Shown: positions 1-11,410, counted from the first letter of the stretch. The stretch is DNA of 64,000 nt from Serratia rubidaea (GCA_901472405.1 LR590463.1:372001-436000); one strand, 5' to 3'. Translations and numbers: made by a program. The notes: generated by a model not told the origin, from the sequence alone.

Positions 1-107
1 AGCAGCAGCACGATCACCGGGGCCACGATGGCGCCCCACATGCCGCCGGCGCCGAACAGGCCCCAGAAAATCGGCTCGTCGGAGCGTTTAGGTGCGTGGT
101 TAATCAT
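1..107 (-). CDS. frdD: Fumarate reductase subunit D (partial, C-terminus off window)
   Basis: This is the N-terminal third of the second membrane anchor of the fumarate reductase complex, which holds FrdAB at the inner membrane and takes part in menaquinol oxidation. The first residues read [19 protein letters not shown] and lead into a hydrophobic segment, as in E. coli FrdD. It starts 12 bases after the frdC stop and is the last gene of the frdABCD operon. The rest of the gene lies before base 1. Confidence 0.93.
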   Translation of the reverse strand, partial: MINHAPKRSDEPIFWGLFGAGGMWGAIVAPVIVLL

Positions 108-119
108 ATTTCCTCCCAA

Positions 120-511
120 TTACAGTAGCGCGACGGCGAGAACGACCAGCGTGAGCAGAATGGTCACCGCCCACAGGGCTTTGACGATCGGGCCGGGGCC
201 CATCTTTTCGCCGTTGACCACGATATTGGCCGCCTTAGGCGCCAGATCGAACCAGGTTTTGGTATGCAGCAGCGCCGCCAGCAGAGCGATGATATTAATC
301 AGCAGCACCAGCGGGTTTTGCAGGAAACCGACGAACCCTGCCCAGCTTTCCGCGTCGCCCTTCAGGGAAAAGACGCCGTAAATCATCAGGATGCTGAACC
401 AAACCGCCGGCACCGAGGTGCCTTCACGCAGCATATAGAAGCGGTAGAACCCAGTTTTTGCCACCAGTTGGGCGCCATGGCGCGCACATAAGGCTTACGT
501 TGTGTTGTCAT
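120..511 (-). CDS. frdC: Fumarate reductase subunit C, frameshifted
   Basis: First membrane anchor of fumarate reductase; with FrdD it binds menaquinol and anchors the catalytic FrdAB dimer for anaerobic respiration. The 114 codons from position 464 match E. coli FrdC from residue 19 onward, with three hydrophobic helices. The real start is the ATG at 511 ([12 protein letters not shown]...). The two parts are in different frames because one C is missing from the CCC run at 450-452; with CCCC restored the product is about 131 aa, the family length. I read the break as a sequence error, since frdA, frdB and frdD are intact. Confidence 0.9.
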
Positions 512-527
512 TGCACTCTCCTCTCCC

Positions 528-1262
528 TTATTGCGGCTTCAGCATGGCTATCATAAAGTCGGTGGCGCTTTCAACTTTGCCCTGTTGAATCGCGGCGGCC
601 GGGTCGACGTGTTTCGGACAGACTTCAGAGCAGTAACCGACAAAGGTGCAGCTCCAGACGCCGTTCTGACCGTTGAGCTGCGGCATACGCTGCTTTTTAC
701 CGTGGTCGCGGTTGTCGAGGTTATAGCGGTGCGCCAGCGTAATGGCGGCCGGGCCGATAAACTCAGGGTTCAGGCCGAACTGCGGGCAGGCGGCGTAGCA
801 CAAACCGCAGTTGATGCAGCCGGAGAACTGGTGGTACTTCGCCATCTGCGCCGGCGTTTGCACGTTGGGGCCGTCTTCCGGTTTGCGTTCATTGCCGATG
901 ATATACGGCTTGATGGCCTCCAGGCTTTCGATAAAGTGGGTCATATCGACCACCAGATCGCGTTCGATCGGGAAGTTGCCTAGCGCCTCGACCTTCATGC
1001 CGTCGGCGTAGTCGCGCAGGAAAGTTTTACACGCCAGCTTCGGCACACGGTTGACCATCATGCCGCAGGAGCCGCAGATCGCCATGCGGCACGACCAGCG
1101 GTAGGACAGGTCCGGCGCCAGGTGATCCTTGATATAACCCAGCGCATCCAGCAGCGAGGTCTGCTCGTCATAAGGCACGCTATAGGTCGCGAAATGCGGT
1201 GCGTCATCGCTTTCCGGGTTATAACGCATGACCTCGATTTTCAGCGTTTTCATCTCAGCCAT
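528..1262 (-). CDS. frdB: Fumarate reductase iron-sulfur subunit
   Basis: Electron-transfer subunit of fumarate reductase, carrying electrons from the quinol site in FrdCD to the flavin in FrdA. The product has 244 aa, the E. coli length. Cysteines for all three clusters are visible: [2Fe-2S] at C58, C63, C66 and C78; the two C-terminal clusters ([4Fe-4S] and [3Fe-4S]) use the C149/C152/C155/C159 and C205/C211/C215 groups. The start chosen ([11 protein letters not shown]) gives an 8-base overlap with the end of frdA, as in E. coli. A longer reading frame begins 18 codons upstream, but that part is the C-terminus of frdA in another frame. Confidence 0.97.
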   Translation of the reverse strand: MAEMKTLKIEVMRYNPESDDAPHFATYSVPYDEQTSLLDALGYIKDHLAPDLSYRWSCRMAICGSCGMMVNRVPKLACKTFLRDYADGMKVEALGNFPIERDLVVDMTHFIESLEAIKPYIIGNERKPEDGPNVQTPAQMAKYHQFSGCINCGLCYAACPQFGLNPEFIGPAAITLAHRYNLDNRDHGKKQRMPQLNGQNGVWSCTFVGYCSEVCPKHVDPAAAIQQGKVESATDFMIAMLKPQ

Positions 1263-3051
1263 TCGCCTGCTCCTTCTCCTTTTTCTCCTGCGCATCGGCC
1301 TCGGCGCCATAGACACGCTTGGCCGGCGGCAGCTTGGTAATTTTCACATCGCTGTACTCCAGGCGCGGCGCGCCGTCGGCGTTGTGGAACGCCAGCGTAT
1401 GTTTAAGGAAGTTGACGTCATCACGCTCGGTGCAGCCGTCATCCAGCCGCTGGTGGGCGCCGCGCGACTCTTTGCGGTTAAAGGCGGAGTGCGCCATGCA
1501 TTCCGCCACGTTCAGACCGTGCTGCAGTTCGATGGTGTACAGCAGGTCGGTGTTGAATACGCTGGAGCGGTCGGCAATCCTGACGTGTTTCACGCGCTCC
1601 TTCAGCTCCGCCAGCTTGTCGATGGTTTTCTGCATCAGCTCCGGCGTCCGGTAGATGCCGCAGCCTTCTTCCATCGACAGGCCCATTTCGTCGCGGATCG
1701 CCGACCAGCTTTCGTCGCCTTCCTGTGCCAGCAGGTCGTGGAGGCGCTGCTCAACGTCGCGGCTTTGCGCCTCCAGCGCGCCGCCGTTGGCCGGCGCGCT
1801 CTCCTGCGCGCGCTGCGCGGCGTGTTCGCCCGCCACGCGGCCAAACACCACCAGTTCCGCCAGCGAGTTGGAGCCGAGCCGGTTGGCGCCGTGCAGACCG
1901 ACGGATGAGCATTCGCCCACCGCATACAGACCCTTGATGCGGGTTTCGCAATTCTGGTCGGTTTCAATGCCGCCCATGGTGTAGTGCGCGGTCGGGCGCA
2001 CCGGAATCGGTTCTTTCACCGGGTCGACGCCGACGTAGGCCTTGGCCAGTTCGCAAATAAACGGCAGACGTTCGAGCAGCTTCTTCTCGCCGAGGTGGCG
2101 CAGATCCAGATACACCACGTCACCGCGCGGCGTAGCGATGGTGCGGCCGGCGCGCCATTCGTGCCAGAAGGCCTGGGAGACTTTGTCGCGCGGCCCCAGC
2201 TCCATATATTTGTTCTTCGGCTCGCCGAGCGGCGTCTCCGGCCCCATGCCGTAATCCTGCAGATAGCGATAGCCGTCTTTGTTCACCAGAATGCCGCCTT
2301 CGCCGCGGCAGCCTTCGGTCATCAGGATGCCAGAGCCGGGCAGGCCGGTGGGGTGATACTGCACAAACTCCATATCGCGCAGCGGCACGCCGTGGCGGAA
2401 GGCGATGCCCATGCCATCGCCGGTCACGATGCCGCCGTTGGTGTTGTAGCGGTAAACGCGGCCGGCGCCGCCGGTGGCCATCACCACCGCGTTGGCGCGG
2501 ATCTGCACGCGGGTGCCTTCCATCATATTGATGGCGACCAGGCCGCGCGCCTGACCGTCATCGACCAGAATATCGAGGACAAAATGCTCATCAAAGCGCT
2601 GGATTTGCGGGTATTTCAGCGAGGTCTGGAACAGGGTGTGCAGCATATGGAAGCCGGTTTTATCGGCCGCGAACCAGGTGCGTTCGATCTTCATGCCGCC
2701 AAAACGGCGCACGTTGACCGAACCGTCTTCCCTGCGGCTCCATGGACAGCCCCATTGCTCCAACTGGGTCATTTCCCGCGGGCATTGGTGCACAAAGTGA
2801 TCCACCACGTCCTGTTCGCACAGCCAGTCGCCGCCGGCGACGGTATCGTTGAAGTGATAATCGTAGGCGTCGTGCGCCTGGGTGACGGCGGCAGAACCGC
2901 CCTCGGCGGCCACCGTGTGGCTGCGCATGGGGTAGACTTTTGACACCAGGGCAATTTTTAAGGCGGGGTTGGCTTCCGCGGCGGCGATCGCCGCACGTAA
3001 ACCCGCGCCCCCGGCGCCAATAATGGCGAGATCGGCGTTAAAGGTTTGCAC
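1255..3051 (-). CDS. frdA: Fumarate reductase flavoprotein subunit
   Basis: Catalytic subunit that reduces fumarate to succinate on the cytoplasmic face of the inner membrane during anaerobic growth. It has 598 aa against about 602 in E. coli. The N-terminal FAD-binding motif [11 protein letters not shown] lies at residues 11-21, and the histidine that carries the covalent FAD is H45 in [10 protein letters not shown]. The active-site stretch HPTGLPGSG and the substrate-binding [19 protein letters not shown] are present. First gene of the frdABCD operon, transcribed away from the divergent epmA. Confidence 0.97.
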   Translation of the reverse strand: MQTFNADLAIIGAGGAGLRAAIAAAEANPALKIALVSKVYPMRSHTVAAEGGSAAVTQAHDAYDYHFNDTVAGGDWLCEQDVVDHFVHQCPREMTQLEQWGCPWSRREDGSVNVRRFGGMKIERTWFAADKTGFHMLHTLFQTSLKYPQIQRFDEHFVLDILVDDGQARGLVAINMMEGTRVQIRANAVVMATGGAGRVYRYNTNGGIVTGDGMGIAFRHGVPLRDMEFVQYHPTGLPGSGILMTEGCRGEGGILVNKDGYRYLQDYGMGPETPLGEPKNKYMELGPRDKVSQAFWHEWRAGRTIATPRGDVVYLDLRHLGEKKLLERLPFICELAKAYVGVDPVKEPIPVRPTAHYTMGGIETDQNCETRIKGLYAVGECSSVGLHGANRLGSNSLAELVVFGRVAGEHAAQRAQESAPANGGALEAQSRDVEQRLHDLLAQEGDESWSAIRDEMGLSMEEGCGIYRTPELMQKTIDKLAELKERVKHVRIADRSSVFNTDLLYTIELQHGLNVAECMAHSAFNRKESRGAHQRLDDGCTERDDVNFLKHTLAFHNADGAPRLEYSDVKITKLPPAKRVYGAEADAQEKKEKEQANG

Positions 3052-3193
3052 TGCACTCCTCCAGTATTCTTGTCAGAACGGCTGATTAACTTTCAATGCT
3101 TAAAATTCAGGAATAATTCGGATGCTAATTAAACGCCGGTAATTTATGGCGTTAGCCCCACGCACAGATAACACCCGGCAAATATAGGGCTTT

Positions 3194-3235
3194 AATATAC
3201 CCAAAGTTGAGTAGGTGAAATTTGATGTGATCGAT
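3194..3235 (-). promoter_or_regulatory. frdABCD promoter with FNR-like site
   Basis: In the 393-base gap between frdA and epmA, the minus strand has a -10-like TATATT (3199-3194). About 42 bases upstream of the expected start lies a 14-base site (3222-3235) with one perfect FNR half-site (TTGAT/ATCAA) and one degenerate half. The surrounding bases resemble what I remember of the E. coli frd FNR region, and the spacing fits class II activation. The rest of the gap shows no gene; the epmA ribosome-binding site (GGAG) precedes 3445. Confidence 0.45.
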
Positions 3236-3444
3236 TATTTTGTCGATTAGTGCGCTTGCCGGAGGCCCGACTGTAAAAAGCGGCGTCTTGCTCCCATTTC
3301 GCTTCTATTTGTCTTATTCGCAGCGGTTTATATAGCCGTTATCGTTTTTATGTTTTTAATTGGCGGTCTTGCTGCTGCAAGAATTTGTTTGCCCGGCGGG
3401 ATGCGAGTAGACTGCATGCCCTGTTTGATTTCGGAGTAATTACC

Positions 3445-4422
3445 ATGAGCGAAGCGGCAAGCTGGCAGCCAAGTGCACCTATCGCCAATTTGTTGAAACG
3501 CGCAGCGATTCTCGCTGAGATCCGGCGCTTTTTCGCCGATCGCGGCGTATTAGAGGTGGAGACGCCGGCGATGAGCCAGGCAACCGTCACCGATGTCCAT
3601 CTGGTCCCGTTCCAGACGCAGTTTGTTGGCCCGGGCGCGGCGGATGGCATGACGCTGTACATGATGACCAGCCCGGAATATCACATGAAGCGTCTGCTGG
3701 CGGCCGGCAGCGGCCCGATTTATCAGTTGGGGCGCGCCTTCCGCAATGAAGAAGCCGGACGTCACCACAATCCTGAGTTCACCATGCTGGAGTGGTACCG
3801 GCCGCATTACGATATGTACCGGCTGATGAATGAAGTGGATGACTTATTACAGCAGGTGCTGGACTGCGATAGCGCGGAAACCCTCTCCTATCAACAGGCG
3901 TTCCAGCGTCATCTGGAGATCGACCCGCTGTCGGCGGATAAGGCGCAGCTGCGTGAAGCCGCCGCCAAGCTGGATCTGAGCAATATTGCCGAGACGGAAG
4001 AGGATCGCGATACGCTGCTGCAGATGCTGTTCACCTTCGGCGTAGAGCCGCACATCGGCCGTGAGAAGCCGGCGTTCGTCTACCATTTCCCGGCGTCGCA
4101 GGCGGCGTTGGCGGAGATCAGCACCGAGGATCACCGCGTGGCGGAGCGTTTTGAGGTGTACTTTAAGGGCATTGAGCTGGCGAACGGCTTCCGCGAGCTG
4201 ACCGACAGCAGTGAACAGCGTCAGCGTTTTGAGCAGGATAACCGCAAGCGCGCCGCCCGCGGCCTGCCGCAGCAGCCGATCGACTATCACCTGCTGGAGG
4301 CATTGAGCCACGGTATGCCGGAGTGCGCCGGCGTAGCGCTGGGGGTGGATCGTCTGGTGATGCTGGCGCTGGGGGCGGAAAGCCTGAGTGACGTGCTTGC
4401 CTTCCCGGTGACGCGCGCCTGA
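3445..4422 (+). CDS. epmA: EF-P lysine lysyltransferase (PoxA/GenX)
   Basis: Class II lysyl-tRNA synthetase paralogue that adds (R)-beta-lysine to a lysine of elongation factor P, which helps ribosomes pass polyproline stretches. The 325-aa product equals E. coli EpmA in length and lacks the tRNA anticodon-binding domain of true LysRS. Motif 2 region [20 protein letters not shown] and the C-terminal motif 3 [15 protein letters not shown] are clear. The start [11 protein letters not shown] follows CGGAGTAATTACC; an in-frame ATG 20 codons upstream has no such signal and is not used. Confidence 0.96.
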   Translation: MSEAASWQPSAPIANLLKRAAILAEIRRFFADRGVLEVETPAMSQATVTDVHLVPFQTQFVGPGAADGMTLYMMTSPEYHMKRLLAAGSGPIYQLGRAFRNEEAGRHHNPEFTMLEWYRPHYDMYRLMNEVDDLLQQVLDCDSAETLSYQQAFQRHLEIDPLSADKAQLREAAAKLDLSNIAETEEDRDTLLQMLFTFGVEPHIGREKPAFVYHFPASQAALAEISTEDHRVAERFEVYFKGIELANGFRELTDSSEQRQRFEQDNRKRAARGLPQQPIDYHLLEALSHGMPECAGVALGVDRLVMLALGAESLSDVLAFPVTRA

Positions 4423-4446
4423 CGGGCAGCCTGTTGCACAGGGCAA

Positions 4447-4481
4447 TAAAAAGGCCGACATCGATGATGTCGGCCTTTTTT
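4447..4481. terminator. Bidirectional terminator between epmA and mscM
   Basis: A perfect hairpin (AAGGCCGACATC / GATGTCGGCCTT, tetraloop-sized centre) is flanked by an A run on the left and a T run on the right. It can end transcription of both convergent genes. Confidence 0.88.
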
Positions 4482-4485
4482 ATGC

Positions 4486-7400
4486 TTACAGCCCGCCGGA
4501 GTCGCGCTTGGTGCTCGGCGTCGGCGTGGAGGAGACCGCGCGGCCGTCGTGATTGGTAATGCGCGACAGGGTGTCGGTGCGCACCTGGAACGGCGGGTAA
4601 GGCAGGGTAATGCCGTGCTCGCGGTAGCCGGCCAGGATCAGCTGGTGCATCTCGTGGCGCAGCGGCATACGGTGGCCCATTTCGGCGGCGTAGATACGCA
4701 GTTCGAAGATCTGAATACCCTGCTGCAGATCCACCAGGTAGACTTCCGGCGGCGGGGTATCCAGCACCAACGAACAGCGGCGGGCGGCGTCGGTGAGGAT
4801 TTTAGTCACTTCCTCGCTGTTGGCCTCCGCCGGCGCCGGCACGGTCAGCACCACGCGGGTGATGGCGTCGGACAGCGACCAGTTGACGAACTGCTCGGTG
4901 ATAAACGCCTTGTTCGGCACGATGATCTCTTTGCGGTCCCAGTCGGAAATCGTGGTGGCGCGGGTATTGATTTTGGTGACGCTGCCGGTCAGGTTGCGGA
5001 TCGTGACGGTATCGCCGATGCGGATCGGTTTTTCAAACAAAATGATCAGGCCGGAGATAAAGTTGGAGAAGATCTCCTGCATACCGAAACCGAGGCCGAA
5101 GGTCAGCGCGGTGACCACCCACTGCAGTTTCGACCATTCGATCCCGATCCAGGAGAAGCTGAGGATGGCGCCGATCAGCAGCAGCAGATATTTGGTGATG
5201 GTGGTAATGGCGTAGCCGGTGCCGGGGGACAGATCCAGGTGCTGCAGCACCGCCAGCTCTAGCAGCGCGGGCAGGTTGCGCACCAGCTGGGTGGTCACCA
5301 TGATCACCAGCACCGCGATCAGCACCGCGCCGAGGGTGATCGACTGGACGCTGTCCACGCCGTTGCTGGTGGAGGTCACATTCCACAGCGAGATATTTTC
5401 CAGGAAGGCGAAGGCGGAGTGGATCTCCGACCACAGGAAGATCACCGACACCAGTGCGATCATCGTCAGGATCGAACGCACCAGCCGCAGCGACTGGGCG
5501 CTGATCGCATCCAGATCGATCTCGGTTTCATCGATATCGATGCTGCCTTCATTACTGCCGGTAACGTGCGTATTACTGGTTTCATCCTCGCCGCGCGCAC
5601 GCTGGGCCAGAATTTCGGCGCGCCGCTGTTTGGCGCGGTCGAAGGCGATGCGCCGACGCTGAATCAGCATCCAGCGGCGGATAATGTGGTAGACCACCAA
5701 CAGGAAGAACCAGATGGCGACCGAGGTTTCCAGCCGCGCCAACAGCGCCTGGGCGGTGGCGAGGTAGCCGATAGTGGACGCCAGCGCCGCCAGCAGCGGC
5801 GCAGACATCAGTACGCCCCACAGCGCGGTGTTCACCATGTTTTCGCCGGAGCCTTTCTTATCCAGATAGAGCGGGATACCGGCGCGCTTGAGGCTGCTGG
5901 TCACCAGCAGCAGGGCGACGCACAGCAGGATAAAGCACAGGCGTCCCAGGGTATTGGAGAACTCGCGGTCGTTGAGGTTATCGAAGGTGATCAGCGCCAT
6001 AATCAGCGGCACAATCAGCCAGATAGACATCTTGTAATAGCGCATGGCGCGTGAAACCTGCCGCACCGGCCAGCCGAAGTGCACGATAAACAGGCCGCGC
6101 GGGTGGGCGAAGGTGGCGCTGATCATACAGACCCACAGGATCGGCAGGGTGGCGGTTACGCCGTCGCCGATCGCCACCGCGACCGGATAAGGCCAGGCGT
6201 TCTGCAGGCCGAAGCCCAGCGCCGCCCATAGCACCGGCAGCGGCAGCGCCACCAGAATCGACCAGAAGACGTTGCGCAGGGTCAGATAGAACTGATCCTG
6301 AGTGACCTTGCCGACCTTACTGCTCGAACGTTCCAGAAATGCGTGGTAGTGCTTGCGGGTGCTGATACTGAATATCACCAGCAGCAGGGCGCCGAAAATG
6401 GGCACCAGCGTGCTGCGGCTGGTCACCATCATCACAAAGGCGCCGCTCAGCTGCGACAGGGTATCCAGCGACAGCAGGCGGGTCAGGTCGTGCGCCACGT
6501 TGATCGGGTAGGCAAGCGTCAGCGGGCTGACGTCCGGCACCCAGAACAGATAACGGTGGGTGGCGTCTTTGATTTCGTTGAGCGCGTCGACCAGCTGCGT
6601 GTTGGCCACTTTCAGCTTGGTCAGCTCCAGAATTTGCGTATCGCAGCCGGACAACAGGGAGTTAAGCAGTTCGCGCTGGGTGCGCAGCTGCGCATCGATA
6701 ATCTGCTTCTGGCCCGGCGTCAACTCGGAGCCGTCGTCCTGCTTGATGCTTTGTGCACGCTGCGGCAGTTTTTCCAGCTGGTTTTCAAACTGCAGACGCT
6801 GGACGCGCAGCTGCGCCATATCGCTATCCAGCTGCTGCGGCTTGGGCATTTCCGGCAGCGTCGACACCTGTGCGCGCAGCGTTTCGCCCAGCACCGGCGA
6901 TGAGCCCAGCCACTGCGCCTGCTCGATGATGGTGCTCATCGCCTGACGTACCTGCAGGGTTTGCGAGGCGGCCTGGCGCTGCTGCGAAGAGATCAGATCC
7001 ATACGCTGCGCCTGATTATTCAGCGCGGTGGAGAGTTCGCGGTTAATTTGCAGCTGTTCGCTGATGCTTTTCGGCAGTTCGCCGCTCTGTTCGGCCAGCT
7101 GTTCGGTTTTTTTCAGCGCCAGTTCGGCTTCGCGCTGGCGTTGGTTATTCAGGTTATTGCGCAGCGCCTGCAGCTGAACATCCAGCTTTTCATGCCGCTT
7201 TTTAAACACTTCGGCGCGCATGCGCGCCAGCTCCTGCCGGTTATTGGCCGACAGCTGAGCGAGATCCAGCTCGTTGACTTTGGCCTTGCGCGCGGCGGCT
7301 TCGGTCTGCAGCAGGTAAAGCTGCGCCAGCGCCTGCGGCTTGGTCGGGTTCGGCGGTAGCGCCTGCAGGCGGCGCTGGGTTTCGGTCAGCGTGCGCCGGG

Positions 7401-7852
7401 CTTCGGTCTGCTGCTGCGGCAACTGGCCGAGCGAGTCGCTGATTTCACGCGAACGGTCCTGCTCCTGCTGCATCAGGCGCGCCTGCTCCAACAGCTGGCT
7501 GCTGGTCTGCAGGATTTGCTGTTCCAGCTCGCTGGTGGGCAGATTGTCGCCGTTCGGCAGGATTTTAGCGCTTTCAACCGCTAACTGACGGCGCAGTTGC
7601 TGCGCCATCTTGGGAAAGTCGTCGATTACTTTCTGGTACTGTTCCGTACGCGTCAGGGATTCGGTGCGTTCGGCCAGCCGGTTGAGGGCGCTTTGCAGCG
7701 CCTCAAACCGTTTCCGCCTGATTGGCTGCGTTTTTGTTGCTTTCTGCCTGTTTCAGCTCCTGTTTGAGCTGCGACTCGCTGGGCAGCGCCGCCGCCAGCG
7801 CCGGCTGAGCCAGTAAACAACCGAGCAATAACGTGGTGATAATCAGGCGCAC
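4486..7852 (-). CDS. mscM: Miniconductance mechanosensitive channel MscM (YjeP), frameshifted near N-terminus
   Basis: Large MscS-family channel of the inner membrane that opens on osmotic downshock. The intact part (1040 codons from 7608) has a long periplasmic coiled-coil region rich in Q, L and R, about ten membrane segments, and the MscS core ending in the cytoplasmic vestibule (LRIYAAEMGHRMPLRHEMH). The N-terminus is in another frame: GTG at 7852 begins MRLIITTLLLGCLLAQPALA, a signal peptide like that of E. coli YjeP. One extra base in the AAA at 7704-7706 breaks the frame just before VEALQSALNRL. Restored length is about 1121 aa (E. coli 1107). It lies 12 bases after psd, as in E. coli. 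Confidence 0.92.
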
Positions 7853-7864
7853 GACATCATTCCT

Positions 7865-8762
7865 TTAGGTTTGCGGCGCTTCTGCCGCGTCGCGTGCGGT
7901 AGCCGCTTCGGCAAAGGCTTCACCCATACGGGTCACGGTGCCGTTGTTCAGGCGCGGTTCGAAATGCACGCTGTTGGCGGTAAACAGGTTGATCACCGTC
8001 GATCCCAGCTTAAAGCGGCCCATCTCTGCGCCTTTTGCCAGCGTCACCGCCTCGTCTGCGCCGGCCGCCGGGTAGGTCCAGCGCTTGATGATGCCTTCGC
8101 GCGGCGGGGTTACGGTGCCGGCCCATACGGTTTTCAATGCTGCCGACGATGGTGGCGCCGACCAGGATTTGCACCATCGGCCCGAATGCGGTGTCGAAGA
8201 CGCAGATCACGCGTTCATTACGGGCGAACAGGTTAGGCACGTTGGCGGCGGTCAGCGGGTTGACCGAGAACAGGTCGCCCGGCACGTAGATCATCTCGCG
8301 CAGCACGCCGTCGCACGGCATATGCACGCGGTGATAGTCGCGCGGCGCCAGGTACGTGGTGGCGAACAGGCCGTTGCGGAAGGTGTCCGCCAGCTGGTAG
8401 TTACCGGCCAGCAGCGCCTCGAGGCTGTAGTGGTGCCCCTTGGCCTGGAAGATCTGATCGTCGCGGATCAGGCCAAGCTGGCTGATGGCGCCGTCGGCCG
8501 GCAGCGCCAGCACGTTAGCGTCGCTGACGACAGGACGCGCGCCGTCGCGCAGCGGACGTACGAAGAATTCATTAAATGTGGCGTATGAGGTCAAATCCGG
8601 GTTCTGCGCTTCCTGCATATCCACGCGGTAATAGCGGGCGAACAGTTTTACCACCTGCTGTGTCAGCCAGCCGGCCTCTTTGTCTGCGCCCCAGCCGGCC
8701 AGACGGGTCAGCGCCAACTTCGGCAGCCAGTATTGTAATTTGATTTTGATGCTATCCAGCAC
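7865..8762 (-). CDS. psd: Phosphatidylserine decarboxylase proenzyme, frameshifted
   Basis: Makes phosphatidylethanolamine from phosphatidylserine at the inner membrane. It is a pyruvoyl enzyme that self-cleaves at the LGST motif, which is visible here in [11 protein letters not shown]. The N-terminal 210 or so codons from 8762 and the last 90 codons are in different frames. One extra T in the TTTT at 8131-8134 (minus strand GAAAACC for GAAACC, Glu-Thr) explains it. Repaired, it encodes about 298 aa; the E. coli enzyme has 322, with a longer acidic tail. As psd is essential in E. coli, the break is very probably a sequence error. Confidence 0.93.
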
Positions 8763-8839
8763 GTTAACCTCTTAAAAAGGGGGTAAAAGGCGCGCATTGT
8801 AACGACCCGCAGATCGCTGTCAACGTTCGCCCGATGGTG

Positions 8840-9889
8840 TTAACCGTTGGCGTCCAGCAGGTTCTTGCGAACCTTGACCTGCGCCATACTTTCCAAAATG
8901 CGGTGATAATTGTCGAAGCGCTCTTCGGCGATATCGCCGCGCTCCACCGCGGCGCGGATGGCGCAGCCGGGATCGTTGTCGTGCTTGCAGTCGCGGAACT
9001 TGCAGCCGCCCAGGTAATCGCGGAATTCGACAAAGCCCTGGGTGATTTGTTCCGGCTCCAGGTGCCACAGGCCAAATTCGCGCACCCCCGGCGAGTCGAT
9101 CACATCACCGCCGTGTTGGAAGTGGTACAACCGCGCCGCGGTGGTGGTGTGCTGCCCGAGGCCGGAGACGTCGGAGACGTCATTCACCAGAATCTGTTCG
9201 TCGGACGGCGGCAGCAGGGCGTTCAGCAGGCTGGATTTCCCGACGCCGGACTGCCCGGCAAAAATGCTGATGCGTCCCGCCAGCGCCTGTTCGAACTCCG
9301 CCATGCCCTCGCGGGTACGGCTGGACACTTCCAGCACCCGGTAGCCGATGTGGCGGTAAATATCCATCATGCCGTCAACCAGCTGGCGCGCTTCCGCGTC
9401 CAGCAGATCGATTTTGTTCAGCACGATCAGCGGCTCGACATCCAGCGTTTCGCAAGCCACCAGGTAGCGATCGATAATGTTCAGCGACAGCTCCGGCAGG
9501 ATCGCCGACACGATCACGATCTGATCGATATTGGCGGCGATCGGTTTGACGCCGTCGTAGAAATCCGGCCGCGTCAGCACTGAGCTGCGCGCATGCACGG
9601 CTTCGACGATGCCTTTTACCCCTTCATGGCTGCCAAGGCCGGGGCGCCATACCACGCGGTCGCCGGTCACCAGCGAACGCAGGGTGCGACGAATATTGCA
9701 GCGATGCTGGCTACCGTCTGCTGCTTCAACGTCGGCGTGCATGCCAAAGCGGCTGATGACGATCCCCTCTTGCGGTTCACCCAATTGGCTATCGTCCAGT
9801 TCCGGTTTGTTATCAGTGCGCTTCAGGCGGCGCTGATGGTTCGCCTGCACCCGGCGTTGTTGACCTTTAGACAGTTTGTTTTTGCTCAC
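8840..9889 (-). CDS. rsgA: Small ribosomal subunit biogenesis GTPase RsgA
   Basis: Circularly permuted GTPase that acts late in 30S subunit maturation. The 349-aa product (E. coli 350) has a basic N-terminal tail and OB fold. GTPase motifs come in permuted order: NKID (158-161), GQSGVGKSS (212-220) and DSPG (265-268). A C-terminal zinc site uses C296, C301, H303 and C309. It is divergent from orn and upstream of psd, as in E. coli. The start [13 protein letters not shown] is the conserved one. Confidence 0.97.
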   Translation of the reverse strand: MSKNKLSKGQQRRVQANHQRRLKRTDNKPELDDSQLGEPQEGIVISRFGMHADVEAADGSQHRCNIRRTLRSLVTGDRVVWRPGLGSHEGVKGIVEAVHARSSVLTRPDFYDGVKPIAANIDQIVIVSAILPELSLNIIDRYLVACETLDVEPLIVLNKIDLLDAEARQLVDGMMDIYRHIGYRVLEVSSRTREGMAEFEQALAGRISIFAGQSGVGKSSLLNALLPPSDEQILVNDVSDVSGLGQHTTTAARLYHFQHGGDVIDSPGVREFGLWHLEPEQITQGFVEFRDYLGGCKFRDCKHDNDPGCAIRAAVERGDIAEERFDNYHRILESMAQVKVRKNLLDANG

Positions 9890-10061
9890 TGCGCCTCACT
9901 CTTCGGCTTTATATCGCTCTATCGCTCGTTGCGACTAAAAAGACTATGATACACGCTATTTTATATTAAATAACCGTTGTTGGCTGCCGCGCGCCGTTGC
10001 GGAATATTTGCCGTCGCCGGCCGGCGCAGGGTTGTCTTGAGGCTTACAGGCAGGAACTATC

Positions 10062-10607
10062 ATGACCGCAAACGAAAATAACCTGATTTGGATCGATCTG
10101 GAGATGACCGGTCTGGATCCCGAGCGCGACCGTATTATCGAGATTGCCACGCTGGTGACGGACGCCAATCTGAACATTCTGGCGGAAGGGCCGGTAATCG
10201 CCGTTCATCAGTCAGATGAACAGCTGGCGTTAATGGACGACTGGAACGTGCGCACCCACACCGGCAGCGGGCTGGTGGAGCGGGTGAAGGCCAGCAGCAT
10301 TGACGATCGGGCGGCGGAGCTGGCGACCATCGCGTTTCTTGAACAGTGGGTGCCGGCGGGCAAATCGCCGATCTGCGGCAACAGCGTGGGCCAGGACCGG
10401 CGTTTTCTGTTCCGCTATATGCCGCTGCTGGAAGCCTACTTCCACTACCGCTATCTGGACGTCAGCACGCTGAAGGAGCTGGCGCGCCGCTGGAAGCCGG
10501 AAATTCTGGCCGGTTTTAAAAAGCAGGGCACCCATCAGGCGCTGGACGATATCCGCGAATCGGTGGCGGAACTGGCCTATTACCGTGAGCATTTTATTCA
10601 GCTGTAA
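10062..10607 (+). CDS. orn: Oligoribonuclease
   Basis: 3'-5' exoribonuclease of the DEDDh family that degrades 2-5 nt RNAs (and pGpG) to mononucleotides; essential in E. coli. The product has 181 aa as in E. coli. Exo I motif WIDLEMTGL gives D12 and E14; Exo II lies in [13 protein letters not shown]; Exo III is [11 protein letters not shown], with the histidine and final aspartate. The start follows CAGGAACTATC. It is divergent from rsgA and precedes the tRNA-Gly cluster. Confidence 0.97.
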   Translation: MTANENNLIWIDLEMTGLDPERDRIIEIATLVTDANLNILAEGPVIAVHQSDEQLALMDDWNVRTHTGSGLVERVKASSIDDRAAELATIAFLEQWVPAGKSPICGNSVGQDRRFLFRYMPLLEAYFHYRYLDVSTLKELARRWKPEILAGFKKQGTHQALDDIRESVAELAYYREHFIQL

Positions 10608-10720
10608 GCCGGCAAGGGCCGTTAGACGTTCAGAAAATGCCGCTTTTCGCCGCTTAATTCGCCATATTGGCGCATTAAGCAGCAATCAAACAAAAAAAGC
10701 GATTTTTTGCGTTTAGGGGC

Positions 10721-10748
10721 TTGCGGCAAAAAGGAATTCTCGTATAAT
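10721..10748 (+). promoter_or_regulatory. Promoter of the tRNA-Gly cluster
   Basis: A -35 like TTGCGG (10721-10726), 16-base spacer and consensus -10 TATAAT (10743-10748) are followed at once by the GC-rich GCGCACCCCG. A GC-rich discriminator of this kind is typical of stringently controlled stable-RNA promoters. Confidence 0.8.
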
Positions 10749-10799
10749 GCGCACCCCGTACCGATGAAGAATTTCGAAAAGTTCAGCTATCGATACGAC

Positions 10800-10875
10800 G
10801 CGGGAATAGCTCAGTTGGTAGAGCGCAACCTTGCCAAGGTTGAGGTCGCGAGTTCGAGCCTCGTTTCCCGCTCCA
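10800..10875 (+). tRNA. glyV: tRNA-Gly (GCC), copy 1
   Basis: The 76-base gene forms a full cloverleaf with encoded CCA. The acceptor GCGGGAA pairs with TTCCCGC, the T-arm loop contains TTCGAGC, and the anticodon loop CTTGCCAAG presents GCC for glycine codons GGC/GGU. It is the first of three identical copies, corresponding to E. coli glyV-glyX-glyY at the same place after orn. Confidence 0.97.
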
Positions 10876-10940
10876 AATTCAGCAATGTCGCAGTTTGCGG
10901 CATGATGAGTAACAAGCAGTACCAGTAGTAACCATGCGAC

Positions 10941-11016
10941 GCGGGAATAGCTCAGTTGGTAGAGCGCAACCTTGCCAAGGTTGAGGTCGCGAGTTCGAGC
11001 CTCGTTTCCCGCTCCA
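10941..11016 (+). tRNA. glyX: tRNA-Gly (GCC), copy 2
   Basis: Identical in sequence to the copy at 10800-10875, with anticodon GCC and encoded CCA. The 65-base spacer between copies 1 and 2 has no promoter that I can see, so the three are probably processed from one transcript. Confidence 0.97.
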
Positions 11017-11071
11017 AAATTTCAAAGGCCATCTCCATTTTTGGCCGGATGCTGTGAAGCATCTCTTGTGT

Positions 11072-11147
11072 GCGGGAATAGCTCAGTTGGTAGAGCGCAA
11101 CCTTGCCAAGGTTGAGGTCGCGAGTTCGAGCCTCGTTTCCCGCTCCA
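11072..11147 (+). tRNA. glyY: tRNA-Gly (GCC), copy 3
   Basis: Third identical copy with anticodon GCC and encoded CCA. It is followed by a short T-containing stretch (TTTTCTCCCCCTTT) and then by the non-coding DnaA-box region. Confidence 0.97.
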
Positions 11148-11240
11148 ATTTTCTCCCCCTTTAAACGTCACCACATCGCCCATCAGCGATGCGAGCGCGT
11201 CTCTTCTGTATTATTCATGCGGAAAATCTTGTAAACAGAG

Positions 11241-11249
11241 TTATCCACA
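11241..11249 (+). promoter_or_regulatory. DnaA box (TTATCCACA)
   Basis: A perfect match to the strongest E. coli DnaA box, TTATCCACA, inside the probable datA region. Confidence 0.8.
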
Positions 11250-11401
11250 GGCTGAGCGGGTAATACCTCGTGGACAAAAAAACAACGTTACCAGAATGAA
11301 ATATTTATCTTTTTGATTTTTAATAGTATTTATTTATTTGAAAACGTTACCCCGATCACTTGCTCTTTTTGTGACGTTTGAAAGACAACGGGTTTTTATT
11401 T

Positions 11402-11410
11402 TTATGCACA
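11402..11410 (+). promoter_or_regulatory. DnaA box (TTATGCACA)
   Basis: Fits the consensus TTATNCACA. It is followed by the weaker box-like AAGTCCACA and lies 161 bases from the first perfect box, on the other side of the IHF-like site. Confidence 0.72.

Noticed and set aside
120-464. Calling frdC, psd, queG, mutL, rnr, ppa, fbp and others pseudogenes
   Set aside because: Single-base indels in many unrelated conserved and essential genes are better explained by sequence error; coordinates are given for the repaired genes.
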